This document shows, piece by piece, positions 25,456 to 32,850 of a DNA stretch of 32,956 bases; the stretch's first letter is position 1; each line of letters opens with the position of its first letter. The notes under the pieces are model-generated. The model searched no databases and was not told where the DNA came from. It worked only from the letters and a program-made list of their open reading frames with translations. This DNA comes from XYA12-FULL-58-9 sp001798605 (GTDB lineage Bacteria; Myxococcota; XYA12-FULL-58-9). A program made the translations under genes and the position numbers. The stretch covers positions 1 to 32,956 of the forward strand of contig DAINMX010000052.1 in assembly GCA_036736205.1 (NCBI GenBank), written 5' to 3'.

Positions 25456-25572
25456 TCTTTTCCCATTCCTCTCGTCCCGCTTGTTTGTGAAGTCCGAATT
25501 GGGGTAAAACGTGCGCTCACATAAGTAGTGGAGCCCTCTGGCGCATGAACGCAATCTCTGGAGCAGCCTGAA

Positions 25573-26211
25573 ATGTTCGATATTCTGCAGCGTGGCGGCG
25601 AGTTTATGTACGTCATCCTCGTGGCGTCAGTGGTAGGCGTGGCCGTGATGATTGAGAGGACATACTTCTTGTACTTCCGCTATCGTCTAAACGCGGAGCA
25701 GTTCGTCAACCAAATCATTGGTTATCTCGAGGAAAAGAAGTTCAGCCGTGCAATCGAGGCATGCAACGTCGAGTCAGGGCATCCATTGTCTGATGTTGTC
25801 AAGTCAGGGCTGATGAAAGCCAATGAGTCTGACAAGGACATCCAACGGGCCATGGAGGCGGCCACCATGAAGGCGGTCCCGGTTGTAACAAAACGAGTCA
25901 CCTATCTCGGCATGATTGCCAACATCGCCACGTTGTTGGGGTTGCTTGGCACGATCATGGGTCTGATTGAAGCGTTCAAGGGCGTAGCTCAAGCAGATGC
26001 GGCCGCCAAGCAGGAAATTCTCTCAAAGGGTATCGCGGTCGCCATGTTTACCACGGCGTTTGGATTGATCGCCGCAATCCCGTGCATCGTCGCTTTCACG
26101 ATTTTCCAGACTCGGCAGAACGTGATCTTGTCGCAGATTGAAACCAAGTCGACGGACTTGTTCAATTACCTCTCGGCGCGCAATCGTCGACTCGCAAAGA
26201 AGCGCGCCTGA
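25573..26211 (+). CDS. MotA/TolQ/ExbB proton-channel protein (AglR-like)
   Basis: A 212-residue inner-membrane protein with the three-helix topology of the family: residues about 11-33 (YVILVASVVGVAVMIE), a cytoplasmic loop, about 108-133 (YLGMIANIATLLGLLGTIMG, the conserved channel helix with its GLLGT turn) and about 150-178 (AVAMFTTAFGLIAAIPCIVA). With ExbD-type partners it converts proton-motive force into mechanical work. GGAG lies 9 nt before the ATG. A weak promoter candidate (TTGTTT, 18 nt, TAAAAC) lies about 25485-25520. It heads an operon with two ExbD genes, a small secreted protein and an FHA/TonB-like protein, the same component set as the Myxococcus AglRQS stator with GltG. Confidence 0.92.
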   Translation: MFDILQRGGEFMYVILVASVVGVAVMIERTYFLYFRYRLNAEQFVNQIIGYLEEKKFSRAIEACNVESGHPLSDVVKSGLMKANESDKDIQRAMEAATMKAVPVVTKRVTYLGMIANIATLLGLLGTIMGLIEAFKGVAQADAAAKQEILSKGIAVAMFTTAFGLIAAIPCIVAFTIFQTRQNVILSQIETKSTDLFNYLSARNRRLAKKRA

Positions 26212-26229
26212 TCCAAGGTTGGGGTTCTC

Positions 26230-26766
26230 GTGAAGATTGAGAAAAAAGAGCCCGAGGACCTTGTTCCCAACCTCATTCCGGTCATGAATTTGTTCACGGC
26301 TCTGATCCCGTTTCTTCTTTTGTCCGCAGCCTTTTTCCATATGTCCGTTATCCAAATCACCATCCCCATAGCTTCGACGGAGACAGGTGAGACTGACATC
26401 GCGAAGGACGAGGACAAAATTACCCTGCAGCTCGACATAACCGCAGACGCCTTCAACCTACAGGCGGCAAGTGACACCATTGATCCTGGGATCATTGCAA
26501 CTCTCAGGGACAAGATCCCCAGGGTCAAGGGCGTTGATGAGCGGGTAGAAAAGGCGATGTACGACCAACTGCGAGATTCGGCGTACAAGATCAAGGGCAA
26601 GTACGCTGCCTCCGACACGGTCATTGTCACGCCCGATCCGGAAATACCTTACGAAGATGTGATTGTCACGATGGATGCCGTGCGGGACAAGACCATCGAG
26701 CGCGGCACCATGAAGAGCAAGGTGGAGTTGTTTCCAAAAGTTGTTTTGTCGAGTCGGCTTAAGTAG
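26230..26766 (+). CDS. ExbD/TolR-family protein with Asn in place of the membrane Asp
   Basis: A 178-residue protein with a GTG start (26230), preceded by a GGGG ribosome site. A short cytoplasmic N-terminus is followed by one membrane helix (residues about 13-35) and a periplasmic domain. In ExbD, TolR and MotB relatives the helix begins with a conserved N-x-x-P-L-x-D motif whose Asp carries protons; here it reads NLIPVMNLFTALIPFLLL, with Asn at that position. The periplasmic part keeps the family beta-alpha-beta pattern (DKITLQLDITADAF, then DTVIVTPDPEIPYEDVIVTMD). It is probably a structural partner of the ExbD at 26778, which retains Asp. The gap to the next gene is 11 bp. This resembles the AglQ/AglS pair of the Myxococcus gliding stator. 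Confidence 0.88.
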   Translation: MKIEKKEPEDLVPNLIPVMNLFTALIPFLLLSAAFFHMSVIQITIPIASTETGETDIAKDEDKITLQLDITADAFNLQAASDTIDPGIIATLRDKIPRVKGVDERVEKAMYDQLRDSAYKIKGKYAASDTVIVTPDPEIPYEDVIVTMDAVRDKTIERGTMKSKVELFPKVVLSSRLK

Positions 26767-26777
26767 GCGAGCAAGTC

Positions 26778-27287
26778 ATGTTCACAAAGAGAGCCCGTCG
26801 CGAAGCCAAAGAATTCTCACTCAACATCACGTCGTTGATGGACATCCTTACGATTGTTCTCATCTTCCTCATTGTCAATTTCTCCACCGAGGAGAGTGAG
26901 GTTATGCCCCCGAAAGACTTCAGTTTGCCGAAGTCGACCTCAGAGCGGCCAATCAAATTGGTCGTCAAGGTGTCGATCTCCACCGAAGACGTTCGGGTTG
27001 AGGAAAAAATCGTTTGTCGCCTCTCTGGGGGTGAGTTTCAGGCCAGTGATCTCGACAGTGACAAGCACGTGGTGCCATTGCTGCGTGAAATGAAAAAGCA
27101 GAAGGCCCGACTTGAGCAGGGCACCGTCAAGTCACAGCCGAGTGGTGAGGACGAAGAAGACGAGACTCAGATTGTGTACTTTGAGGCGGCCACGGGCACC
27201 CGTTCCGACACCGTCGATCGGGTGTTGAAGACAGCCGCCAACGCCGGTTTCATCAAGTTCCGCCTGGCAGTTCAGCGAAAGATTTGA
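26778..27287 (+). CDS. ExbD/TolR-family protein with intact membrane Asp
   Basis: A 169-residue protein with a cytoplasmic tail (about 15 residues), one membrane helix starting LNITSLMDILTIVLIFLI, and a periplasmic domain ending DTVDRVLKTAANAGFIKFRL, the usual ExbD C-terminal element. The aspartate in SLMDIL is the predicted proton carrier. In the periplasmic domain an acidic Lys/Glu-rich insert (about 115-130) is not typical. It is the second of two unequal ExbD genes in this operon. No strong Shine-Dalgarno precedes the ATG at 26778. The next start lies 9 bp beyond its stop. Confidence 0.9.
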   Translation: MFTKRARREAKEFSLNITSLMDILTIVLIFLIVNFSTEESEVMPPKDFSLPKSTSERPIKLVVKVSISTEDVRVEEKIVCRLSGGEFQASDLDSDKHVVPLLREMKKQKARLEQGTVKSQPSGEDEEDETQIVYFEAATGTRSDTVDRVLKTAANAGFIKFRLAVQRKI

Positions 27288-27296
27288 GGAGGCAGC

Positions 27297-27533
27297 ATGG
27301 TCAAGAAGATCATCATTGGACTCTTGCTCAGTTTTGCATTCGCCTCAGTGGCGTTGGCCCAGGGATATCGAGGCCCGACCCGCGTCGATTTTGACGACCG
27401 GTTGATCAAAGGCCAAACCACCAAGGCAGGATCCGTATACATCTACGATCGACAGGAGATAGATATTCGCAGTTTGGTCCGTCGAGGCCGTTCGTTTCGC
27501 CAACGTATCATCCGCACGGTTTTTGAGGAGTAA
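27297..27533 (+). CDS. Small secreted protein of the ExbBD operon
   Basis: 78 residues with a clear signal peptide (KKIIIGLLLSFAFASVALA, cleavage before QGYRG), leaving a mature periplasmic peptide of about 57 residues, rich in Arg and Asp with the segment RVDFDDRLIKGQ. It has no family assignment I can give with confidence. AGGAGG is 4-5 nt before the ATG, the strongest ribosome site in the operon. It lies between ExbD and the FHA/TonB-like gene, with 2 bp to the latter, so a structural or regulatory role in the same machine is likely. Confidence 0.85.
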   Translation: MVKKIIIGLLLSFAFASVALAQGYRGPTRVDFDDRLIKGQTTKAGSVYIYDRQEIDIRSLVRRGRSFRQRIIRTVFEE

Positions 27534-27535
27534 AA

Positions 27536-29815
27536 TTGCCATCGCGCCCCAGCCCAGCCGTCCTACAGGTCTTCATCTTCAAAAACGGTGAATTCATCGG
27601 GACCGACATGTTCTCCGAACAAGCGATCTCGGTGGGTCGGGATCCTGCCGTCGCTGACCTGGTCCTCGATTCGAGTCAGGTGTCACGCAAACATGCGGTC
27701 CTCGAACACGACGGGGCCCGTGTGGTCATCCGGGACAACGGCAGCACCAATGGTATCTACCTCAACAACCAGAGAATCCAACAATCTGAGCTGACTCGAC
27801 TCGACGAGGTCTTGCTCGGCGACTACTCCCTCAAGATCAAGCTCGTCAGTCGCAACCAACCAGCGGCCGGCATGCCCGAAGCAACTGTGGCTGCGCAGGT
27901 GGCTTCATTGGGGGATGATCTTGCCGGCAAGACCCAGGCAGATCCGTTTCCCGAGGATCTCATCGCGAGAACCCGCGCCGATCAAGTTGCGTCCAAAGGA
28001 TCCGGCGGGGACATCTCGGACTGGGACGATGTTTCGGGGCACGTGGACGGTCCCTCCCGCAAGAATATCGAGCAGAGAGCGGAGTTTCGTGATCGCGGCG
28101 AGATCATGGACAAGGAGCGCTTCGGTGCGGTCCTCGAGGGCATCGGCATTACCGCACCGGACGGCAGAGCCCAGGGTGGCCCACTGCCCCCCGAGAAATC
28201 GAATGGCAAGGCCAAGCCAAAGCCATTGGCCAAACCGAAGATGCCGGCAAAGCCGAAGGCACCAGTTGCCGAAGAACCTCGGTTTGTTGATGACGAGGGT
28301 GCTGATCTCGACACCGCTTTTGCGTCCACCGCGCCTGAGCGCGACGAGCGGTTTGATGAAGATGATTCGAGCGCTGCCGATGATGATGCCGGCCCCGTTC
28401 CGACCGTCGCCTACGACGACGACGACGATGATGATGACGACGCCAATTATGTGCCGCCGTTTTCGCTGGTTGCGCAACTGTTGCAAGAGGACGCTACGAT
28501 TGCCGAGCCCCGCAGCAAGCGTGGTCGAGCCATTGAGGTGCTCACCCTTCAGGGGGACACGGTCACCGACGTCACCTTGCTCAGTCAAGGGCAGTCGTTC
28601 TGGATTGGTCCCGAAGTAGGTTTCATGATGCGGCGGCGGGCGCGAGATCTTCCGCCTCGCCTGCGCCTGCTCAAATACACGGGCAAAGGCGATTGTCGCG
28701 TCGAGCTGCATCAGCAGATCGATGGGACTCTCAAGCGTGGTCAGGAGCGTCTCAAGCTCGACAAGGTTTCCGACAAGGGCAAGCGGCGCGGTACCCGGGT
28801 CATGGGCTTGTGTGATGGTGAAGTGCTCGACGTTGCCGATGGTGCCACCCGCTATCATATTCGCTACGTGGTGCCGCCCGTTCCCATCGAGGACGAGCGC
28901 ACCATCGCCGATCGAGTGCGGCCCGATGGCAGCGTGGTGAAGTCCTTTGGTGCCTCATTCGGAGTGCACGTTCTCGCCCTTCTGTCGGTGTACCTCTTTG
29001 TTCCTCCCGAGCTGGTTCATTCGACTCTGCGCAAGAACGACGATTTTGTCGAGGTGACGCTCGATGCCGCGCCGCAGCTCGAAGAGCCGCCTGCCGAGGA
29101 GAAGCCGGAGGAGGTCAAGGAAGAAGCGCCTGAGCCAGTCGCCAAGAGTGAGGCGAAACCGAGTCGGCGAAAACCCCGGCCTGGTGGACAGTCGGCGGCA
29201 CCCGCTGGGGTGCTGGGCTTGTTGTCGAAGCGCGGCTCATCTCAGGCGCCGGGACCCGCCGCTGCGGTTGCCGCGGTGTCGAACCTCACCGCTGCGAGAG
29301 TGCCTGGGGGGGCGGTCGGGTTTAGGGTCTCTGGATTGATTGGCAAGCTGCCATCCAGCAGTCTGTCCGTCGGCGGTGGTGGCGGTGGCTTGATGACCAA
29401 AGGTGGTGCCACGTTGTTGCGCGGCGGCGGCGGTGGTGGTGGGCTCGCCCGCGGCAAGGGCAAGGGCGTCGGCGGTTTGGTACAGAAGGATCCCAAGGCG
29501 ATGCGTTCCGTGGGGCAAGGTCAACTCGACCGTGACGAGATCCAAAAGGTCATCAACGCACACATCGGTGAGATCCAACGCTGCTATGAGCGCGAGCTCA
29601 TCAAAACGCCCGGTCTCTCTGGCAAGGTGCAGGTCGAATGGACAGTTGGCACCAGCGGCAGCGTACGATCGGCGCGGCAGACTTACACCAGTCTCCAGTC
29701 AACGTCGGCCACCAATTGCATCATGGGTGCGATCCGCAGTTGGGTGTTTCCCAAACCGCGAGGTGGTGAGGTCATCATTACCTATCCATTTATCTTCAAG
29801 AGCATCGGCTTCTAG
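27536..29815 (+). CDS. FHA-transmembrane-TonB-like protein (GltG-like, AgmX/PglI tail)
   Basis: 759 residues. TTG start supported by GAGGAG 5 nt upstream, overlapping the end of the small-protein gene. Residues about 9-105 are an FHA phosphothreonine-binding domain with VGRDPAVADLVL, SRKHAVLEHDG and NGSTNGIYLN. A Lys/Pro/Ala linker and an acidic tract with nine consecutive Asp follow (residues near 295-302), then a second cytoplasmic beta domain (about 320-440). One membrane helix lies at about 470-490 (GVHVLALLSVYLFV), then a Pro/Glu periplasmic stretch, Gly-rich runs and a C-terminal TonB-like/AgmX-PglI domain from about 660 (INAHIGEIQRCYERELIK, later IRSWVFPKPRGGEVIITYPF). It should receive force from the ExbBD channel and transmit it across the periplasm. 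The domain order matches Myxococcus GltG; the cytoplasmic FHA domain suggests Ser/Thr-kinase input. Confidence 0.92.
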   Translation: MPSRPSPAVLQVFIFKNGEFIGTDMFSEQAISVGRDPAVADLVLDSSQVSRKHAVLEHDGARVVIRDNGSTNGIYLNNQRIQQSELTRLDEVLLGDYSLKIKLVSRNQPAAGMPEATVAAQVASLGDDLAGKTQADPFPEDLIARTRADQVASKGSGGDISDWDDVSGHVDGPSRKNIEQRAEFRDRGEIMDKERFGAVLEGIGITAPDGRAQGGPLPPEKSNGKAKPKPLAKPKMPAKPKAPVAEEPRFVDDEGADLDTAFASTAPERDERFDEDDSSAADDDAGPVPTVAYDDDDDDDDDANYVPPFSLVAQLLQEDATIAEPRSKRGRAIEVLTLQGDTVTDVTLLSQGQSFWIGPEVGFMMRRRARDLPPRLRLLKYTGKGDCRVELHQQIDGTLKRGQERLKLDKVSDKGKRRGTRVMGLCDGEVLDVADGATRYHIRYVVPPVPIEDERTIADRVRPDGSVVKSFGASFGVHVLALLSVYLFVPPELVHSTLRKNDDFVEVTLDAAPQLEEPPAEEKPEEVKEEAPEPVAKSEAKPSRRKPRPGGQSAAPAGVLGLLSKRGSSQAPGPAAAVAAVSNLTAARVPGGAVGFRVSGLIGKLPSSSLSVGGGGGGLMTKGGATLLRGGGGGGGLARGKGKGVGGLVQKDPKAMRSVGQGQLDRDEIQKVINAHIGEIQRCYERELIKTPGLSGKVQVEWTVGTSGSVRSARQTYTSLQSTSATNCIMGAIRSWVFPKPRGGEVIITYPFIFKSIGF
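28415..28441 (+). repeat. Poly-Asp (GAC/GAT) tract in the FHA/TonB-like gene
   Basis: Nine consecutive GAC or GAT codons encode nine Asp residues in the acidic linker after the FHA domain. The run is a trinucleotide repeat able to vary without frameshift. Confidence 0.9.
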
Positions 29816-29841
29816 CGTAAGTGCCTCGATGGTTTGACGCG

Positions 29842-30843
29842 TTAGCGTGGAAAGTCGGTCAGCAATTCGTCGAGGTTTCCGAGGGCGCTGTTGATCTCCT
29901 GGTCAATCTCGCGGCGTATCTGGGTGATGTGGTCCATCTCCTCTTTGATCTCCGCAATAGAATCTTTGTCATCGGTCCTCTTCAACCGACTCTCCAGAGT
30001 TCGAGCGGTCTCTGTCAGCTCGCCGCGGATCGCCGCGATTTCCTCGAGCTGTTTGCGCAGTTCTTCGAATCGTTGACGAATGGGCGCAAGCTTCTCCGGG
30101 TCGGCGTAGTAAACGACTCGTCTGAGAGTTTTTTGTTGGTCGTCGAGGGTGCCCGTCATGACGAGTTCGTTGCGACCATGCTCGAGATCAATCGCCACGT
30201 CGAATGTCGAGTCAACGGTGATGGGAGTCAGGGTGTTGATTTGCAGTTTGGTACCGCTGGTTGCCACTCCTTCGACATGGATGGGACTTTTCGTGACCAC
30301 GGCGCGATGTCTGGGTTGTTGCCAGACCAAGCGCATGGCTTCGATCTCTTGGGTTGCTTGGGTGACTTTGGTTTCCGGTGATATGTCAGCGACCACGAGG
30401 TTGCGTTTGCTTTTTTTGCCAGTGACCGTGGCGTCGAGCACCTGAACGTCGCTCCACGCCCCCTCTCCAGCGTCGCCAATGGCCCGAACCCGCCAGAAGT
30501 AGACTCCAGGGGATAGTCGCTTGGCGACAAAGCGTGGTTTGCGAGTCACTCCCTCTTGGGAGTTGCGTTGAAAAGTAAGAACTTTGGAAATCTGGGTTTG
30601 ATAGCTGCTGGCACCGTTGACGCTTGCCCAATTGAGGCGCAGCGAAACCTTCTTACCCCTGCGAACAACCTGCGCCTCCTCAATCACAGGAGCTCGATAT
30701 GCGACGATCTCAGGCTCGAAGGGAGGTGGGGCAGGCGTTTCGACTGCCATCTCGATCCGCGCAGGCGCGGGAGGGGCAGGAGGCGTGTCGGCCTGGCACC
30801 CAGCCATGCAGACAATTGTCAGAGATGCAATGACGCGAGTCAT
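29842..30843 (-). CDS. Lipoprotein with fibronectin III-like domain and C-terminal coiled coil
   Basis: 333 residues beginning with a lipoprotein signal peptide (IASLTIVCMAGC), then a Pro/Ala-rich linker. Residues about 60-135 look like a fibronectin type III-like domain (KKVSLRLNWASVNGASSYQ, ending PGVYFWRVRAIGDAGEGAWS). A second beta domain (about 160-245) follows with VTKSPIHVEGVA and DLEHGRNELVMTG, resembling bacterial Ig-like/FecR-associated folds. The last 80 residues are a charged coiled coil (IRQRFEELRKQLEEIAAIRG onward). It converges with the FHA/TonB-like gene, 26 bp apart, and is downstream of the cysteine-rich lipoprotein on the same strand. A peptidoglycan- or protein-binding envelope role is inference. 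The start has no clear Shine-Dalgarno. Confidence 0.8.
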   Translation of the reverse strand: MTRVIASLTIVCMAGCQADTPPAPPAPARIEMAVETPAPPPFEPEIVAYRAPVIEEAQVVRRGKKVSLRLNWASVNGASSYQTQISKVLTFQRNSQEGVTRKPRFVAKRLSPGVYFWRVRAIGDAGEGAWSDVQVLDATVTGKKSKRNLVVADISPETKVTQATQEIEAMRLVWQQPRHRAVVTKSPIHVEGVATSGTKLQINTLTPITVDSTFDVAIDLEHGRNELVMTGTLDDQQKTLRRVVYYADPEKLAPIRQRFEELRKQLEEIAAIRGELTETARTLESRLKRTDDKDSIAEIKEEMDHITQIRREIDQEINSALGNLDELLTDFPR

Positions 30844-30933
30844 TTGGGCACAACCATGGCCCGACGACGACAGTGGGTCAAGGTGGGGTGCCCAAGCCCA
30901 ACGGTGCCCAACGGTCCCGGCGGGCGTGGGAGG

Positions 30934-32781
30934 TTACTGACAGAAAGTCAGCGAGTACAGCGGCTCACCATTGTCCATGAAGGTCAACGGTGTGCACTTC
31001 CTTTGGGACAGGGCACCCGTGCAGTCGGCGCTGGTGCCACAGGGGGTCGTGCAGATTCCGCCGACGCACCAATCGCTGGCGCATTGGCTGGAGCTGGTGC
31101 AGGAGGCGCCATAGGTTGCGGTGCCATTGAAAAACTTGGTTGTGCACACGGTCACCACGCCCTCAAAATACGATGCTGTGGTTGCCCAGGGGTTGCAGGC
31201 TTCCCCTGTGGGGCAGTCGGCATTGCTGCGACAATGGTTGGCGCAGGTCCCGTGGCAGAGAGACAAGAGCGAGCAGTCCTTTGAGCTGTTGCAGTCCCTA
31301 ATGCCAAGGATTCCGCAGGTGCCAACACACAAGCCGCTGTCACACTCCACGCTGTTGTTGCAATACTCGCCCACCGCTGCGTAGTTGGCGAGATCGGAGT
31401 CGAAGCAAAGATGTTCAGCCGTGTGTACGCCGGAACTATCCATCGCCGCGTAACATACGTCGCCGACCGAGCAGTCTCGGTTGGCACCGCAACTGCGTGC
31501 GCAGTTGGTATCGGCGAAGCAATTTCCTGTTTGGCAACCATTGCGCAAGGTGCAGTCGTCACCAGGAGCCATGTCAAATGGTTGACCTGGGGTGCTTGCG
31601 TTGAGCAGAGTTGAGCCGACGCACATACGCAGGCCATCGAGGGTGCCTGATTTGAAATCGTAACAGGCAGATCCCAGGGGGCAGTCCTCCTCGCCACCCT
31701 TGCCTGAGCCAATACACGGACGGGAGCATTGGTCGCCGAGGCAAACCAAGCCATCGTTGCAATTGTCGGCGCTGTCACATGGGGTTCCGACGTCACCGGA
31801 TCCAACAGGAATGCAAGTGTACGCTTGACTGCAGGTTTCCACTTCTTCTTCACAGTGGGCTGCAGTGAGACACGCGACGCAATCACCGGTGGCGATCAAA
31901 CAGTATTCTCCGGGACAATCGCCGTTGCCCGTGCATCCGGAGTTCGTCGGTAGACACACACCGACGTCGGGGTTGCAGGTTTCGTTGAGATCGCAGTGAC
32001 CGTCCTCGAGACAGTCGACACAGGTTCCGGTCGACTGTCGACAGTGTTGTCCGGGACAGCTGGCGTCGGAGGTACAACCGGTACTTGGTTGCACGCAGGT
32101 GCCGGTGGCTGTGTTGCATACCTCGCCGTTGCGGCACTGCCCGGCCGATTGGCAAGGCTTACATCGGTTATTGACGCATCCCAAAGGCGTGGCGCACGCC
32201 GCGGCGGTTGTGCATTCGGGTTGGACGCAGTTGCTGGTTGTCGGATCGCAGATCTGGCCATAGGGCTGGCATTCGGTATCTGAGAGACAGCCCGGCTGGT
32301 TGTCGGGGACACGACACCGACGCTCTCTGCACACATTGTCGTCAGGACAATCGTCGTTGATGACGCACTCGACGCAAAAACCCAGGGTCTCGTCACAGAC
32401 CTCGACACCACATTGACCGTCGGAGCTGCAAGGTGAATCCGCGCCGCAGGTACCATCTGCTCGACAGACCAGCGGCAGGTCGCAATGATCGTGGTCGAGG
32501 CACTCGACGCACTTGCCGCGAATGATGTTGCAGAACATGCCCAAAGAACAGTCGTTGTTGACCGCGCAGATTCCACCGTTTTGTGGCTGGCAGTTGCCAC
32601 CTTTGCAGGTCTCCCCGGTGGCGCAATCTTCGTTGATGACACAGAATCCTTTGGCGTCGGCGTCAGCCTCGAGACATTCTTGCCCCACACATTTTGGGCT
32701 GCGTGGTGCGTTGCACCCGCTCCACAAGGACACGGTCCCTGCGACGAACATTGCAAAGATGAACAACTCTGGTTTTTTCAC
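30934..32781 (-). CDS. Large cysteine-rich repeat lipoprotein
   Basis: 615 residues from a GTG start with GGAG 6 nt upstream, beginning with a lipoprotein signal peptide ending VSLWSGC. By hand count about 87 cysteines occur, in short units of the form C-x(4-7)-C-x(4-7)-C. Four units are clearly related: CVECLDHDHCDLPLVC, CVECVINDDCPDDNVC, CVDCLEDGHCDLNETC and CVACLTAAHCEEEVETC. Smaller units such as CATGETCKGGNC and CPTGEACNPW resemble Dickkopf/EGF-like disulfide knots found in delta-proteobacterial surface proteins. No catalytic domain is visible. The protein should be rigid, disulfide-linked and surface-exposed; adhesion or structural roles are plausible. A promoter candidate lies upstream at 32820-32850. 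The downstream lipoprotein gene at 29842 may share its transcript. Confidence 0.85.
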   Translation of the reverse strand: MKKPELFIFAMFVAGTVSLWSGCNAPRSPKCVGQECLEADADAKGFCVINEDCATGETCKGGNCQPQNGGICAVNNDCSLGMFCNIIRGKCVECLDHDHCDLPLVCRADGTCGADSPCSSDGQCGVEVCDETLGFCVECVINDDCPDDNVCRERRCRVPDNQPGCLSDTECQPYGQICDPTTSNCVQPECTTAAACATPLGCVNNRCKPCQSAGQCRNGEVCNTATGTCVQPSTGCTSDASCPGQHCRQSTGTCVDCLEDGHCDLNETCNPDVGVCLPTNSGCTGNGDCPGEYCLIATGDCVACLTAAHCEEEVETCSQAYTCIPVGSGDVGTPCDSADNCNDGLVCLGDQCSRPCIGSGKGGEEDCPLGSACYDFKSGTLDGLRMCVGSTLLNASTPGQPFDMAPGDDCTLRNGCQTGNCFADTNCARSCGANRDCSVGDVCYAAMDSSGVHTAEHLCFDSDLANYAAVGEYCNNSVECDSGLCVGTCGILGIRDCNSSKDCSLLSLCHGTCANHCRSNADCPTGEACNPWATTASYFEGVVTVCTTKFFNGTATYGASCTSSSQCASDWCVGGICTTPCGTSADCTGALSQRKCTPLTFMDNGEPLYSLTFCQ

Positions 32782-32819
32782 GGTGACTCCAACAGCGTCT
32801 TTGCGCTCGATGTCGACTC

Positions 32820-32850
32820 AACATAGGCACTACCGCATTCAGTCTGTCAA
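32820..32850 (-). promoter_or_regulatory. Candidate sigma70-type promoter for the Cys-rich lipoprotein gene
   Basis: On the minus strand a perfect TTGACA (32845-32850) precedes TATGTT (32820-32825) with a 19-nt spacer, longer than optimal. Initiation would leave a leader of about 30-35 nt before the GTG at 32781. The rest of the segment to the window end (32851-32956) shows no gene. Confidence 0.4.

Noticed and set aside
27905..28858. 317-residue antisense frame inside the FHA/TonB-like gene
   Set aside because: The poly-Val stretch is the complement of the Asp tract; the sense product has clear FHA and TonB-like domains.
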